Notes under the pieces: model-generated
What the model was told of the DNA's origin: nothing
The model's input: only the letters and a program-made list of their open reading frames with translations
Databases searched by the model: none
Part shown: positions 1 through 6,186 of the stretch, in pieces
Layout: each line of letters starts with the position of its first letter
How positions within the stretch are numbered: the stretch's first letter is position 1
Translations under genes and position numbers: made by a program
Assembly: GCA_016934645.1 (NCBI GenBank)
Contig: JAFGSL010000341.1
Coordinates: forward strand, 1-9,916
Source: Anaerolineae bacterium
GTDB taxonomy: Bacteria > Chloroflexota > Anaerolineae > B4-G1 > SLSP01
Direction of reading: 5' to 3'
Length of the DNA stretch: 9,916 nucleotides

Positions 1-132
1 GGTCACTGGAGTGACCTTTGGGGTGGCTTTGTCGACTCGATTGTGCTTGTGATTATCATCAGCATCAACAGTGTGCTCAACCACATCACGCTGGTACGCA
101 ACCTCAAAGCTTTGTCGCAGGTGGGATCATGA
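1..132 (+). CDS. C-terminal end of a membrane protein (partial, 5' end outside window)
   Basis: Frame 1 is open from the first base to the TGA at 130-132 and encodes the last 43 residues of a protein that begins upstream. The visible part has an aromatic/acidic stretch, one clear hydrophobic segment (about residues 10-26, rich in Ile, Val and Leu) and a short polar tail ending QVGS, which fits a final transmembrane helix with a cytoplasmic end. The stop overlaps the ATG of the next gene as ATGA, so the two are almost certainly co-transcribed and translationally coupled. A small membrane protein paired with a winged-helix regulator is a common bacterial arrangement, but the family cannot be named from this fragment. 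Confidence 0.7.
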   Translation, partial: GHWSDLWGGFVDSIVLVIIISINSVLNHITLVRNLKALSQVGS

Positions 133-461
133 CCGACGCATTCGAAGCTTTGGCCGGTCTTGACAAGATTGTCCACGAGCCTGCTCGCCTGGCGTTACTC
201 ACCGCGCTTTCCGCGTGCCGCAGCGCTGATTTTGTGTCTCTGCAACGCCTGACAGGGCTGACGAAGGGCAATCTTTCCACGCACTTGTCCAAACTGGAGG
301 AAGCCGGGCTGGTGGAGATCGAGAAACAGTTCGTCGGCAAAAAGCCCAACACGCTGGTGCGCCTTACGCCGGAAGGGCGCGAGGCCATCGAGCAGCACTG
401 GCAGGCGCTGGAACGCCTCCACAGAGACGCGCAGCAGTGGGAGGTAAACGGTAGTCAGTAG
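129..461 (+). CDS. Winged helix-turn-helix transcriptional regulator (MarR/ArsR-like, HTH_34 type)
   Basis: Encodes 110 residues, a single DNA-binding domain without a ligand domain. I chose ATG 129 rather than the in-frame ATG at 18 because it overlaps the stop of the preceding gene (ATGA), has an AGGTGGG ribosome site just upstream, and removes a non-conserved Cys/His-rich extension. Residues 12-30 form the first helices (KIVHEPARLALLTAL). Residues 38-61 are the helix-turn-helix with recognition helix GNLSTHLSKLEEAGLV. Residues 62-82 are the wing, rich in Lys (KQFVGKKPNTLVRLTPEG). This pattern is typical of the stand-alone winged-helix family (Pfam HTH_34/MarR-like), which often controls the membrane-protein gene beside it. 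That target is an inference. The last residues (VNGSQ) are encoded by a heptamer repeat, and the stop lies inside that repeat, six bases from the convergent thiQ stop. Confidence 0.85.
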   Translation: MTDAFEALAGLDKIVHEPARLALLTALSACRSADFVSLQRLTGLTKGNLSTHLSKLEEAGLVEIEKQFVGKKPNTLVRLTPEGREAIEQHWQALERLHRDAQQWEVNGSQ

Positions 462-477
462 ACGGGGTCAGGTGGGT
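443..477. repeat. Heptamer repeat array (GGTARAC type) between convergent genes
   Basis: Period-7 units GGTAAAC (443-449), GGTAGTC (450-456) and AGTAGAC (457-463) are followed by two degenerate units. The array supplies the last five codons and the TAG stop (459-461) of the regulator gene and reaches past the thiQ stop (468-470) on the other strand. The same unit family recurs at 3319-3346 and at 9650-9677. Confidence 0.75.
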
Positions 478-1511
478 AGCCAGCGCAATGCCGCCGGTTC
501 GATCCAGCCGTGGACCGTTTCGCCAGGGGCAGGGGGTGTTTTGCCGGGATTGACGTCCAGGTGCAGCACTCCGCCGTCTATGGCTAACATAAGCCGGAAG
601 TAACTGCCGTGGAATGATCGCCGCGTCACCTGCGCGGTGAAGGGGTTAACATTGCCCAACTCGAGATGAATACCCCACGGGTGGATGAGCACTTGGCCTT
701 CTGCGTCCGGCTGTGGTGACGCTGCATCATCCGCCATATCCAGCACGCCAAAGGCTACTTCTGCCTGCCGTGGATGACTCATCCGTGCCGGGAAGAGGTT
801 CTCCAATCCCAGAAACCGCGCCACCCAGGCGTTGTGAGGACGGTCGTAGATCGTCTCCGGGCGACCGGTCTGCACGACGCGACCTTCGTTGAGTAGCACC
901 ACGCGATCCGAAAGGGCGAACGCCTCCTCCTGATCGTGCGTCACGGTGATGGCGGTGACGCCGACGTTATGCAAGATGAGGGGGAGTTCTTCGAGCAGTC
1001 TCTCGCGCAGGTTGCGGTCGAGCGCGCCGAGGGGTTCGTCGAGTAGCAGCAAGCGCGGCTGTGGGGCCAGGCTGCGTGCCAGGGCCACCCGCTGGCGTTC
1101 GCCGCCGGAGAGCACGTTGACGTCGCGATTGGCGAAGTCCTCCAGGCTGGTCAGGGTGAGCATTTCGGCAACCCGTGCGGCGATGGCGACGCGGGATTTC
1201 CGCTGCATTCGCAGGCCGAAGGCGATGTTTTCCGCTACCGTGCGATGGGGAAACAGCGCGTAATCCTGGAACATCAGCACGACGCCACGACGGTGCGCGG
1301 GCAGGGCGGTGATGTCTGTGCCTTCGATGGACACGTGCCCCCGTTCCGGCGCTTCCAGTCCAGCGATGATACGTAGCAGCGTCGTTTTACCGCTCCCCGA
1401 GGGTCCGAGCAGACAAGCGATTTCCCCGCGCTCCACGCCAAACGTCACGCCGCACAACAGCGGCGCGTCCTCGTAAGTTTTGTGAATATCGGTCAGTTCA
1501 AGAAAAGCCAT
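468..1511 (-). CDS. thiQ: Thiamine ABC transporter, ATP-binding protein with C-terminal TOBE-like domain
   Basis: Encodes 347 residues. It is the ATPase that powers import of thiamine through the ThiBP complex on the inner face of the membrane. All ABC motifs are visible: Walker A GPSGSGKTT (36-44), Q-loop Gln82, signature LSGGE (134-138), Walker B LLLLDE (154-159), D-loop GALD (162-165) and switch His192. Residues about 270-345 form an extra beta-rich domain like the TOBE domain of PotA/FbpC-type ATPases. E. coli ThiQ, about 230 residues, lacks it. ATG 1511 was chosen over the in-frame ATG at 1571 because it begins the conserved MAFLELTDIH and follows a GAGG site; the longer version would translate a heptamer repeat. 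It is the last gene of the TPP-regulated operon, 83 bases after thiP. By sequence alone it could be an iron or polyamine ATPase; the operon and riboswitch assign it to thiamine. Confidence 0.88.
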   Translation of the reverse strand: MAFLELTDIHKTYEDAPLLCGVTFGVERGEIACLLGPSGSGKTTLLRIIAGLEAPERGHVSIEGTDITALPAHRRGVVLMFQDYALFPHRTVAENIAFGLRMQRKSRVAIAARVAEMLTLTSLEDFANRDVNVLSGGERQRVALARSLAPQPRLLLLDEPLGALDRNLRERLLEELPLILHNVGVTAITVTHDQEEAFALSDRVVLLNEGRVVQTGRPETIYDRPHNAWVARFLGLENLFPARMSHPRQAEVAFGVLDMADDAASPQPDAEGQVLIHPWGIHLELGNVNPFTAQVTRRSFHGSYFRLMLAIDGGVLHLDVNPGKTPPAPGETVHGWIEPAALRWLPT

Positions 1512-1520
1512 AGGTCCTCG

Positions 1521-1606
1521 TTGCTGGTTGCTTGAAGCTGGATACTGGATACTCGATGCTTGATTCTCCATTCGCTGATTCGCTCATTCGTAATTCAGAA
1601 TTCGCT
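1521..1606. repeat. Mutating heptamer array filling the thiP-thiQ junction
   Basis: Twelve near-consecutive units on the + strand shift gradually in sequence: TTGCTGG, TTGCTTG, AAGCTGG, ATACTGG, ATACTCG, ATGCTTG, ATTCTCC, ATTCGCT, ATTCGCT, ATTCGTA, ATTCAGA, ATTCGCT. Single extra bases sit at 1577 and 1585. Apart from the thiQ ribosome site, the array makes up the whole thiP-thiQ spacer, and it contains the thiP stop codon (1595-1597). Confidence 0.8.
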
Positions 1607-3301
1607 CCCCGGTGGACGGAGGCTTTCGATGGCGACGAAGCCGATGACGCAGACGGCCATGAGAAGGGTGGACATTGCCAGCGCCTGCCCGTAGTTGAGC
1701 GCGCCGGCCTGGGAGAGGAAGCGGTAGATGGCGATGGGGATGGTGGGCAGTTCCGGCCGGGCGATCATCGATGTGGCGCCGAACTCGCCCATCGAGACGG
1801 TGAAGGCGAAGACTGCACCGACGGCGAGTGCGCGCCAGACGATGGGCAGATCGACTTCGACGAAGACGCGGGTTGGCGGTGCGCCGAGTGTGGCGGCAGC
1901 CTCGCGCAGCGATGGGCAGATCGACTGCAAAGCGGGCAGTACGTTGCGGACGACGAATGGCAGCGCCACCAGCGTGTGCCCGAAGATGATGAGCGCGGGC
2001 GTGCCGCGCAAGTTCAGCGGTGGGCGCGCCATCGCCAGCAGGTAACCGAGGCCCAATGTGACCGCCGAGGTGCCGAGCGGGAGCATAAAGAGGGCATCTA
2101 GTATCCATCCTTGTTTGCGACGGTAAAGGGCCGTCGCTGTGAGCGTGCCGAGTAGCAAAGCCAGGGCCATCGTCCCCAAAGCAAATTTGACCGAATTACC
2201 CACGGCGGCGACCGGCGGCACGTAGAAGATGGACCCGCGCGGGGTCTCGAAGAGGGCGGTGTAGTAGCGCAGCCCGGCGTCGAAGGAGCGGGCGGCGAGG
2301 GTCACGAGCGGCAATCCCAGGAGTATCCCACCGAGGCCGACGTTGGCGAGCACGAAGGCGATTTCGCCCACCGTGCGTGGCTTGCGCTGCGTGACCCACC
2401 GTGGGCGTAGTTCCAACGGGCGCGCGAGCCGGCCTTGTAGCCGAATGTAGACGATGGTCAGGCCAAGGGTGCAGAGGATCTGGACGAACGACAGCCCGGC
2501 AGCGAGTGGCAGATTGCCCATGTCGATGGCCTGGCGGTAGATGGCGACCTCGAGCGTGGCGAAGCGCGGCCCGCCGAGGATGAGGATCACGCCGAAGCTG
2601 GTGAAGCAGAAGATGAAGACGAGCAGCGCGGCGGCTCCGAGCGCGGGCATGAGCAGGGGCAGTGTCACGGTGACGAAGGCGCGCCAGGGTGACGCGCTGA
2701 GCGTGCGCGCGGCCTGTTCGAGGTGCGGATCGAGGTTGGCCCAAAAGCCGCCGACGATGCGCAGCACGAGCGTGTAGTTGTAGAAGACGTGCGCCAGCAG
2801 GATTGCGCCGAGGGTGTAGCGCAAGTCCAGTGGTGGGCTGGAAAGGTTGAGTGCATCCATCAGCGCCACATTGATTGGTGAGCGTGGCCCGAGCACGGCT
2901 GTGAACGCTGTCGCCACGACGACGGTAGGCAGCACGAAGGGCACGGTCGTCAGCGCGTGGAGCAGGCGCTTTCCGGGGAAGTCGTAACGGGCGACAATGT
3001 AGGCTCCTGGCAGGCCGAGCAGCAGCGTCAGCGCGGTGGAAAGCAGAGCTTGTCCGAACGTGAAGCCCAAAGTACGCAATGTCGCGGAACCGAACAGCCG
3101 CGCCAGCAGCGCGTCGAGGGCCGTCCCGCCGGCCCACGTGAAGCTTACGCGGAAAATTTCAACCAATGGGTAGAAGTAGAAGATGATGAGAAACAGGAGA
3201 GGCAGGGCGAGCAAAGCGTAAAACGTGAAACGTGATGCGTGACGCGTGATTCGTAATTCGTAATTCGTAATTCGTAATTGGCGATCGGTGTTATCAGGCA
3301 C
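1595..3301 (-). CDS. thiP: Thiamine ABC transporter permease, two fused domains
   Basis: Encodes 568 residues, close to the usual ThiP length (E. coli about 536), and forms the membrane channel for thiamine. It is a fusion of two homologous permease halves with about twelve hydrophobic segments, the first at residues 29-45. Each half has an EAA-type coupling loop that docks onto ThiQ: residues 195-223 (LEQAARTLSASPWRAF, then LP) and 466-494 (LREAAATLGAPPTRVF, then LP). The start is GTG at 3301, preceded by GGGGGAG nine bases away; no ATG lies between it and the first membrane helix. Residues 7-30 (from RQLRITNYE to FYAL) are the translation of a heptamer repeat array, so the N-terminal tail repeats with a 7-residue period and is unlikely to be ancestral. 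The stop is in another array. It starts 40 bases after thiB and belongs to the same operon. The fused architecture is also found in FbpB-like iron permeases; the context favours thiamine. Confidence 0.88.
   Translation of the reverse strand: MPDNTDRQLRITNYELRITRHASRFTFYALLALPLLFLIIFYFYPLVEIFRVSFTWAGGTALDALLARLFGSATLRTLGFTFGQALLSTALTLLLGLPGAYIVARYDFPGKRLLHALTTVPFVLPTVVVATAFTAVLGPRSPINVALMDALNLSSPPLDLRYTLGAILLAHVFYNYTLVLRIVGGFWANLDPHLEQAARTLSASPWRAFVTVTLPLLMPALGAAALLVFIFCFTSFGVILILGGPRFATLEVAIYRQAIDMGNLPLAAGLSFVQILCTLGLTIVYIRLQGRLARPLELRPRWVTQRKPRTVGEIAFVLANVGLGGILLGLPLVTLAARSFDAGLRYYTALFETPRGSIFYVPPVAAVGNSVKFALGTMALALLLGTLTATALYRRKQGWILDALFMLPLGTSAVTLGLGYLLAMARPPLNLRGTPALIIFGHTLVALPFVVRNVLPALQSICPSLREAAATLGAPPTRVFVEVDLPIVWRALAVGAVFAFTVSMGEFGATSMIARPELPTIPIAIYRFLSQAGALNYGQALAMSTLLMAVCVIGFVAIESLRPPGSEF
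3213..3282. repeat. Heptamer array encoding the N-terminal tail of ThiP
   Basis: Ten contiguous 7-base units read on the + strand, nine of them ending in CGT. They run stepwise from AAAGCGT, AAAACGT, GAAACGT, GATGCGT, GACGCGT and GATTCGT to three identical AATTCGT units and a final AATTGGC. The array lies inside the thiP reading frame (minus-strand codons 7-30). Confidence 0.88.
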
Positions 3302-3318
3302 TTTCCCTTTCTCCCCCA

Positions 3319-3346
3319 GTCTACTGTCTACCGTTTACCGTCTACC
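3319..3346. repeat. Heptamer array (GGTAGAC type) at the thiB stop codon
   Basis: On the minus strand four exact-length units follow one another: GGTAGAC, GGTAAAC, GGTAGAC, AGTAGAC. The first unit supplies the TAG stop of thiB (3342-3344). The array ends just before the thiP ribosome-binding site. Confidence 0.85.
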
Positions 3347-4418
3347 TGAGCACCACATCGGCCCACGCCTCGATCCAGGTCTCGCGGTTCTGCTCGATGG
3401 CGTCGGCGGGGACTTCTGCCGGTTGGGCAGCTTCCAGCGCGAATTCGACGAAGACTTGCGGTAGGGCGACGTTGGGATTGGCAGGGAACACCCACATCTG
3501 CAACGGGATATCGGCCTGGAAATCATTGTTCAGCAGGAACTCGATGAAGGCTTCGGCGAGGTCGCGATTTTCTGTCCCTTTGAGGATGCCGGCGAATTCG
3601 ATCTGGCGGAAGCAGGTTTCCGGTGCGGTGATGGCCCCGGTCGGCGGTTTGGCCAGCGCCCCCTCGCTGAAGTAGACTTCGGCGGCAGGGCTGGTGGCAT
3701 AGCTCACGACGATGGGACGGATGCCTTCGCTGTACGCGCCGCCACTGAACTCGCTGTAGTAGGCTGTGTCCCACCCATCCACAACCAGCACATCGTTCTC
3801 GTGCAAGTCGGCCCAGAAGTCGAGATAGCTGTACGCAGCGTCGCCCTCCTCGCCGAAAGCGCCGATGGTGGCGATGAGAAAGGCCAGTCCCGGCGATGAA
3901 GACGCGGGGTTCTCCACGACGAGCAGGCCCTTGTATTCGGGCTTCGTCAGATCGGCCAGGCTTTGCGGGACTAAGAGTGCGTGTTCATCGAAGTAGGCCC
4001 TGTCGTAGTTGAGACATACATCACCAAAGTCGGTGGGGACGACACGGTACTCAGGATCCAATTGTAACGCTGTTGGGATGGCGGAGAGATTCTCAGCCTT
4101 GTACGGCTGGAATATATCGGCGTTCAGCGCACGGCTGAGGAAGGTGTTGTCCACGCCGTAGAGCACGTCCGCCTGAGGAGTGTCGCGGGAGAGGATGGCC
4201 TGGTTGAGCATCTTGCCGGCGTCCCCGGCCTTGAGGAACTGCACCGTGGCATTGTTCGCGGCCTCAAAGCGCGCGATGACGTCTTCGCTGATGCTGAAGC
4301 TGTCGTAGACCATGACGCGCAGTTCACGTGGCTCGCCTGTCGCGGCCTCCGGTGTCGCCTTCGCACATCCGGCAAGCAGCGCAAGTATAACGATCACAAA
4401 CACAATACGCGATTTCAT
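3342..4418 (-). CDS. thiB: Thiamine-binding lipoprotein of the ABC transporter
   Basis: Encodes 358 residues. It captures thiamine outside the membrane and delivers it to ThiP. The N terminus is a lipoprotein signal: MKSRI, then a hydrophobic core, then the lipobox LAGC with the lipidated Cys at 18, suggesting a membrane-anchored receptor. The mature part has ThiB landmarks: VMVYDSF near residue 37 (cf. the TYDSF of ThiB), QADVLYGVDNTFLSRAL around residues 84-100, and VPTDFGDVCLNYD around 125-140. ATG 4418 was preferred over ATG 4430 because a GGAGG site lies five bases upstream. It follows thiN by 31 bases and precedes thiP by 40, in the same TPP-regulated operon. The gene ends AGG TAG inside a heptamer repeat, so the terminal Arg may be repeat-derived. 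Iron- or spermidine-binding relatives are less likely given these motifs and the riboswitch. Confidence 0.9.
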   Translation of the reverse strand: MKSRIVFVIVILALLAGCAKATPEAATGEPRELRVMVYDSFSISEDVIARFEAANNATVQFLKAGDAGKMLNQAILSRDTPQADVLYGVDNTFLSRALNADIFQPYKAENLSAIPTALQLDPEYRVVPTDFGDVCLNYDRAYFDEHALLVPQSLADLTKPEYKGLLVVENPASSSPGLAFLIATIGAFGEEGDAAYSYLDFWADLHENDVLVVDGWDTAYYSEFSGGAYSEGIRPIVVSYATSPAAEVYFSEGALAKPPTGAITAPETCFRQIEFAGILKGTENRDLAEAFIEFLLNNDFQADIPLQMWVFPANPNVALPQVFVEFALEAAQPAEVPADAIEQNRETWIEAWADVVLR

Positions 4419-4435
4419 GCTAACCTCCATAGTGC

Positions 4436-4454
4436 GGTGAGTTGCGAACTCACC
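4436..4454. repeat. Palindrome over the thiN stop codon
   Basis: A perfect inverted repeat, GGTGAGTT-GCG-AACTCACC, has an 8-bp stem and a 3-base loop. It overlaps the thiN TGA (4450-4452) and lies about 20 bases before the thiB start. There is no following T-run, so it is not a terminator. It could stabilise or process the transcript between thiN and thiB, which is an inference. Confidence 0.6.
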
Positions 4455-5112
4455 CTATATTTTGATGAAAACACCACAATAATCCGCTTTTTAGGGAGAC
4501 GGTGGCTGTGGCGTCTGTGAACTCGTTGCTGACGCCGCGCGCCTGGCCGAAGAACAGCGTCTCGTCGTGCAGCGGGTATCTTAGCCCGTGCGTAGTGACG
4601 CCGGCAGCGTCACCGCCGAGCGGGAGCAGCGAGAGCGTGTCGCCAGGATGTCCGTGGAACGTCGCCATTTCGCCGCCGCGCAGGCAGCGGATTGCCCACG
4701 CGCCGTCGGCGATGGCGACCTCGCGCCCTGCCAGCACCGGCAACGCGAGCAGCAGCAGGTTGGCGAGCACCTGATCTGGCCGTCCACCGAGCGCGCCCAG
4801 AATGACGATCTGCGCGATGTCTAGTTGCATCCCCGCCCACATCAACGCCAGTTCCAGATCGGTTTCGTCTTTGGCAGGCGGGTATGCGTGCAGGATCGTT
4901 CCGGCAGCTTCCAACTGCTGTTGTAGATCGGGCCTCTGGCCCGATAACAGCGAATCCAGATCGCCGATGATGTGCGCGGGCATCAATCCGGCAGCCAGCG
5001 CGTGTGCCGTGCCGCCATCCGCCGCGACGACGCAGTCGCCGGACCGCACCCACCGGGCCGCTTCGGCGGCAGGATTCTCGATGACGCCGTTAGCGAAAAT
5101 GATGATGCGCAT
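4450..5112 (-). CDS. thiN: Thiamine pyrophosphokinase (thiamine diphosphokinase)
   Basis: Encodes 220 residues, the normal size. It transfers pyrophosphate from ATP to thiamine to make TPP in the cytoplasm, the last step of salvage. Family motifs are clear: ADGGT (31-35), GDLDS (50-54, substrate and metal binding), KDETDLELAL (81-90), LGALGGRPDQVLANL (105-119), and the C-terminal substrate-domain signature RGVSNEF (192-198). ATG 5112 was chosen because AAAGGAG lies four to five bases upstream and the protein then begins MRIIIFANG as in homologues. The upstream extension to 5169 would translate a palindromic repeat. It is the first gene of the operon, directly downstream of the TPP riboswitch and its terminator, so it is predicted to be repressed by its own product. 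Import genes thiBPQ follow, so imported thiamine is converted at once. Confidence 0.95.
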   Translation of the reverse strand: MRIIIFANGVIENPAAEAARWVRSGDCVVAADGGTAHALAAGLMPAHIIGDLDSLLSGQRPDLQQQLEAAGTILHAYPPAKDETDLELALMWAGMQLDIAQIVILGALGGRPDQVLANLLLLALPVLAGREVAIADGAWAIRCLRGGEMATFHGHPGDTLSLLPLGGDAAGVTTHGLRYPLHDETLFFGQARGVSNEFTDATATVSLKSGLLWCFHQNIG

Positions 5113-5122
5113 ATTCTCCTTT

Positions 5123-5173
5123 AACCTTGCGAAGGTGTGCGAACCTCCGGTTCGCCTAAACCTTCGCAAGGTT
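5123..5173. repeat. Compound palindromic repeat in the thiN leader
   Basis: The outer arms AACCTTGCGAAGGT (5123-5136) and AACCTTCGCAAGGTT (5159-5173) are inverted copies. Each arm is also a small hairpin by itself (AACCTT-CGC-AAGGTT). Between them lies a second perfect hairpin, GCGAACC-TCC-GGTTCGC (5139-5155). The element sits between the riboswitch terminator and the thiN ribosome site. A further copy of the 13-base core lies at 5433-5445. It looks like a REP/MITE-type mobile palindrome rather than part of the riboswitch. Confidence 0.8.
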
Positions 5174-5182
5174 CACTGTCAC

Positions 5183-5224
5183 AAAAAAACATCCCTGCCA
5201 GCCAGGAGGCTTGTGCAGGGATGT
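5183..5224 (-). terminator. Intrinsic terminator of the TPP riboswitch leader
   Basis: On the minus strand ACATCCCTGC (5224-5215) pairs perfectly with GCAGGGATGT (5198-5189). The stem is extended inside by AGCC/GGCT and followed at once by seven T residues (5189-5183). It lies between the aptamer and thiN, so it is the expression platform: TPP binding should favour it and stop transcription before thiN. GCCTCCT in its apical part (5210-5204) is complementary to GGGAGGC at the 3' edge of the aptamer (5244-5238), a possible competing pairing. Confidence 0.92.
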
Positions 5225-5232
5225 TATCATCG

Positions 5233-5326
5233 GGTGTGCCTCCCTCCGCTGGTATGATCCAGATCAGGTTCTAGGGTCGGTATCGACGGATACCCTCTCA
5301 GCCTGCGTCTCAGGCTCCCCCGGCCA
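5233..5326 (-). ncRNA. TPP riboswitch (THI element) aptamer
   Basis: Read on the minus strand, the leader contains the conserved parts of the thiamine pyrophosphate aptamer: GGGGGAGCC near its 5' end (about 5322-5312), the CTGAGA junction (5301-5296), an optional GGTATC-CGTC-GATACC side hairpin (5294-5279), and the block CCTGATCTGGATCATACC (5268-5251) continuing into AGCGGAGGGA (5250-5241), which forms the pyrophosphate-sensing arm. It precedes an intrinsic terminator and the thiN-thiB-thiP-thiQ genes, so it should switch off both thiamine uptake and TPP synthesis when TPP is abundant. The exact P1 ends are approximate. Confidence 0.96.
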
Positions 5327-5356
5327 AATATGGGCTTTTCAATGTGCTACAGTTCT

Positions 5357-5384
5357 ATTATACCAGCCTTTGTGCTATTGAGAA
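5357..5384 (-). promoter_or_regulatory. Promoter of the thi operon
   Basis: A perfect TATAAT -10 (5362-5357) has TTCTCA (5384-5379, four of six matches to TTGACA) 16 bases upstream. Transcription would start near 5350, about 25 bases before the aptamer. The PIN-toxin gene ends at 5415, so the thi operon has its own promoter. Confidence 0.75.
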
Positions 5385-5414
5385 CCCCTACGAAGGTTTG
5401 AAATAATGCCCATA

Positions 5415-5873
5415 TCATCCACGCTCATTAGCAACCTTCGCAAGGGTAAAATCTGAAGCAAAAGGATTGATGAAGCGCACGCCTTCGATGATGGCGTCGG
5501 TGTTGCAATCTTCGCTGAAAACGAGTGGAACGCCGTTGAGCCGGGCTGCGGCCCATATCTGCGCGTCCCAAAAGTGCAATTGATACACCCGCGCGCCGCG
5601 CACCGCCTCCAATACCACTTTCTCCGTCACAGGCAGCACCGGCCATTGGGCCGCAAAGATGTGCAGTTGTCTTTCGGCCTCTGTCAGCGTCAAAGATGGC
5701 GTTAACTTGCGCGTTGTGACGCTGAAAAATTCTGATAGGGTCTGGGCGCTAATGATCCCCATACGCGCGGCGCGTATCGGGCCCAAAAGATCGATGGCGC
5801 GACGTTGTTTCACGAGATCGGCCCGGTCGTAGGCGTAGACCAGGACGTTGGTGTCAATCAGAACTTTTGCCAT
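5415..5873 (-). CDS. PIN-domain ribonuclease toxin (VapC-like)
   Basis: Encodes 152 residues, a single PIN domain. Proteins of this fold are Mg-dependent ribonucleases that often act as toxins on tRNA or rRNA. The acidic active-site residues are in place: Asp7 in VLIDTNVLVYAYD, Glu48 in TLSEFF, Asp103 in HFWDAQIWAAA, and Glu121/Asp122 in VFSEDCN. The ATG at 5873 overlaps the antitoxin gene by 20 bases in another frame and has a GGTGGAG site five bases upstream, giving the classic antitoxin-then-toxin order with translational coupling. The C-terminal LAKVA is encoded by a palindromic repeat core (5445-5433), so the gene's end appears altered by repeat insertion. It is an intact candidate toxin; the RNA target is unknown. 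It is not related in function to the thi operon downstream. Confidence 0.88.
   Translation of the reverse strand: MAKVLIDTNVLVYAYDRADLVKQRRAIDLLGPIRAARMGIISAQTLSEFFSVTTRKLTPSLTLTEAERQLHIFAAQWPVLPVTEKVVLEAVRGARVYQLHFWDAQIWAAARLNGVPLVFSEDCNTDAIIEGVRFINPFASDFTLAKVANERG
5433..5445. repeat. Copy of AACCTTCGCAAGG palindrome inside the toxin gene
   Basis: Thirteen bases identical to the core of the repeat at 5159-5171, in the same orientation. Here they are coding, giving LAKVA near the toxin C terminus. A degenerate copy is visible around 5383-5399. The two exact copies bracket the thi promoter, riboswitch and terminator. Confidence 0.6.
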
Positions 5874-6141
5874 ACTGCTCCACCTGCTCTGTATACAGTT
5901 CCTCCCGCGTCCATGTGCGCCCGCCGGAGACAGGCCCTTGCGCGTAGCGCGCTTCCATCAACGCCAGCGCCTCCTCCCACGCTTGTTGCGCCCGCCGTTG
6001 GCGCGCCACCTCACCCAACAGCGTATCGATGGCTTCGCGGATGACTTCGGCTTCCGTCGTCTTGCGTTCTGCTGCGAGTTGCTTGACCGCCACGTCTTGC
6101 CTGGGTTCCAGGTACACTTGTTTGCGAATCATGGTCGTCAT
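5854..6141 (-). CDS. Ribbon-helix-helix antitoxin / repressor (CopG/VapB-like)
   Basis: Encodes 95 residues. The N-terminal 45 residues match a ribbon-helix-helix fold: strand IRKQVYL (5-11), helix RQDVAVKQLAAERK, turn with TTEAEVI, and helix REAIDTLL. Residues 46-95 form a charged, probably flexible C-terminal part, the usual toxin-wrapping region. Such proteins neutralise the PIN toxin by direct binding and repress their own promoter as dimers. ATG 6141 was chosen for the AGGAGG site six bases upstream; a second ATG at 6132 is possible, and the upstream open frame to 6267 runs through the promoter. The TGA lies inside the toxin gene, 20 bases past its ATG. An inverted repeat over its -10 box is the likely operator. 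Confidence 0.85.
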   Translation of the reverse strand: MTTMIRKQVYLEPRQDVAVKQLAAERKTTEAEVIREAIDTLLGEVARQRRAQQAWEEALALMEARYAQGPVSGGRTWTREELYTEQVEQYGKSSD

Positions 6142-6158
6142 ATCTCGCCTCCTGACGT

Positions 6159-6186
6159 GATGTATATTTGCATTATAACATACATC
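6159..6186 (-). promoter_or_regulatory. Antitoxin-toxin promoter with overlapping operator
   Basis: On the minus strand an extended -10, TG-T-TATAAT (TATAAT at 6177-6172), lies about 30 bases before the antitoxin ATG. It is flanked by the inverted repeat GATGTAT (6186-6180) and ATACATC (6165-6159), whose arms extend imperfectly outward. An inverted repeat centred on the -10 fits binding by the ribbon-helix-helix protein, i.e. autorepression. The -35 (CTATCA) is weak. Confidence 0.7.

Noticed and set aside
1..16. Palindrome GGTCACT-GG-AGTGACC at the window start
   Set aside because: It lies within coding sequence at the window edge; a single 7-bp match without context may be chance.
3213..3346. 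CRISPR array
   Set aside because: Units are only 7 bases, contiguous and without spacers; no cas gene is present.
468..4418. Iron(III) or polyamine ABC transporter
   Set aside because: ATPase and permease alone would allow it, but the binding protein has ThiB motifs and the operon includes thiN and a TPP riboswitch.
6152..6179. Alternative + strand promoter CTGACG-16-TATAAC overlapping the antitoxin promoter
   Set aside because: The match arises within the palindromic operator of the opposite strand and would give a long leader. Element A nearer the gene is supported by its second copy.
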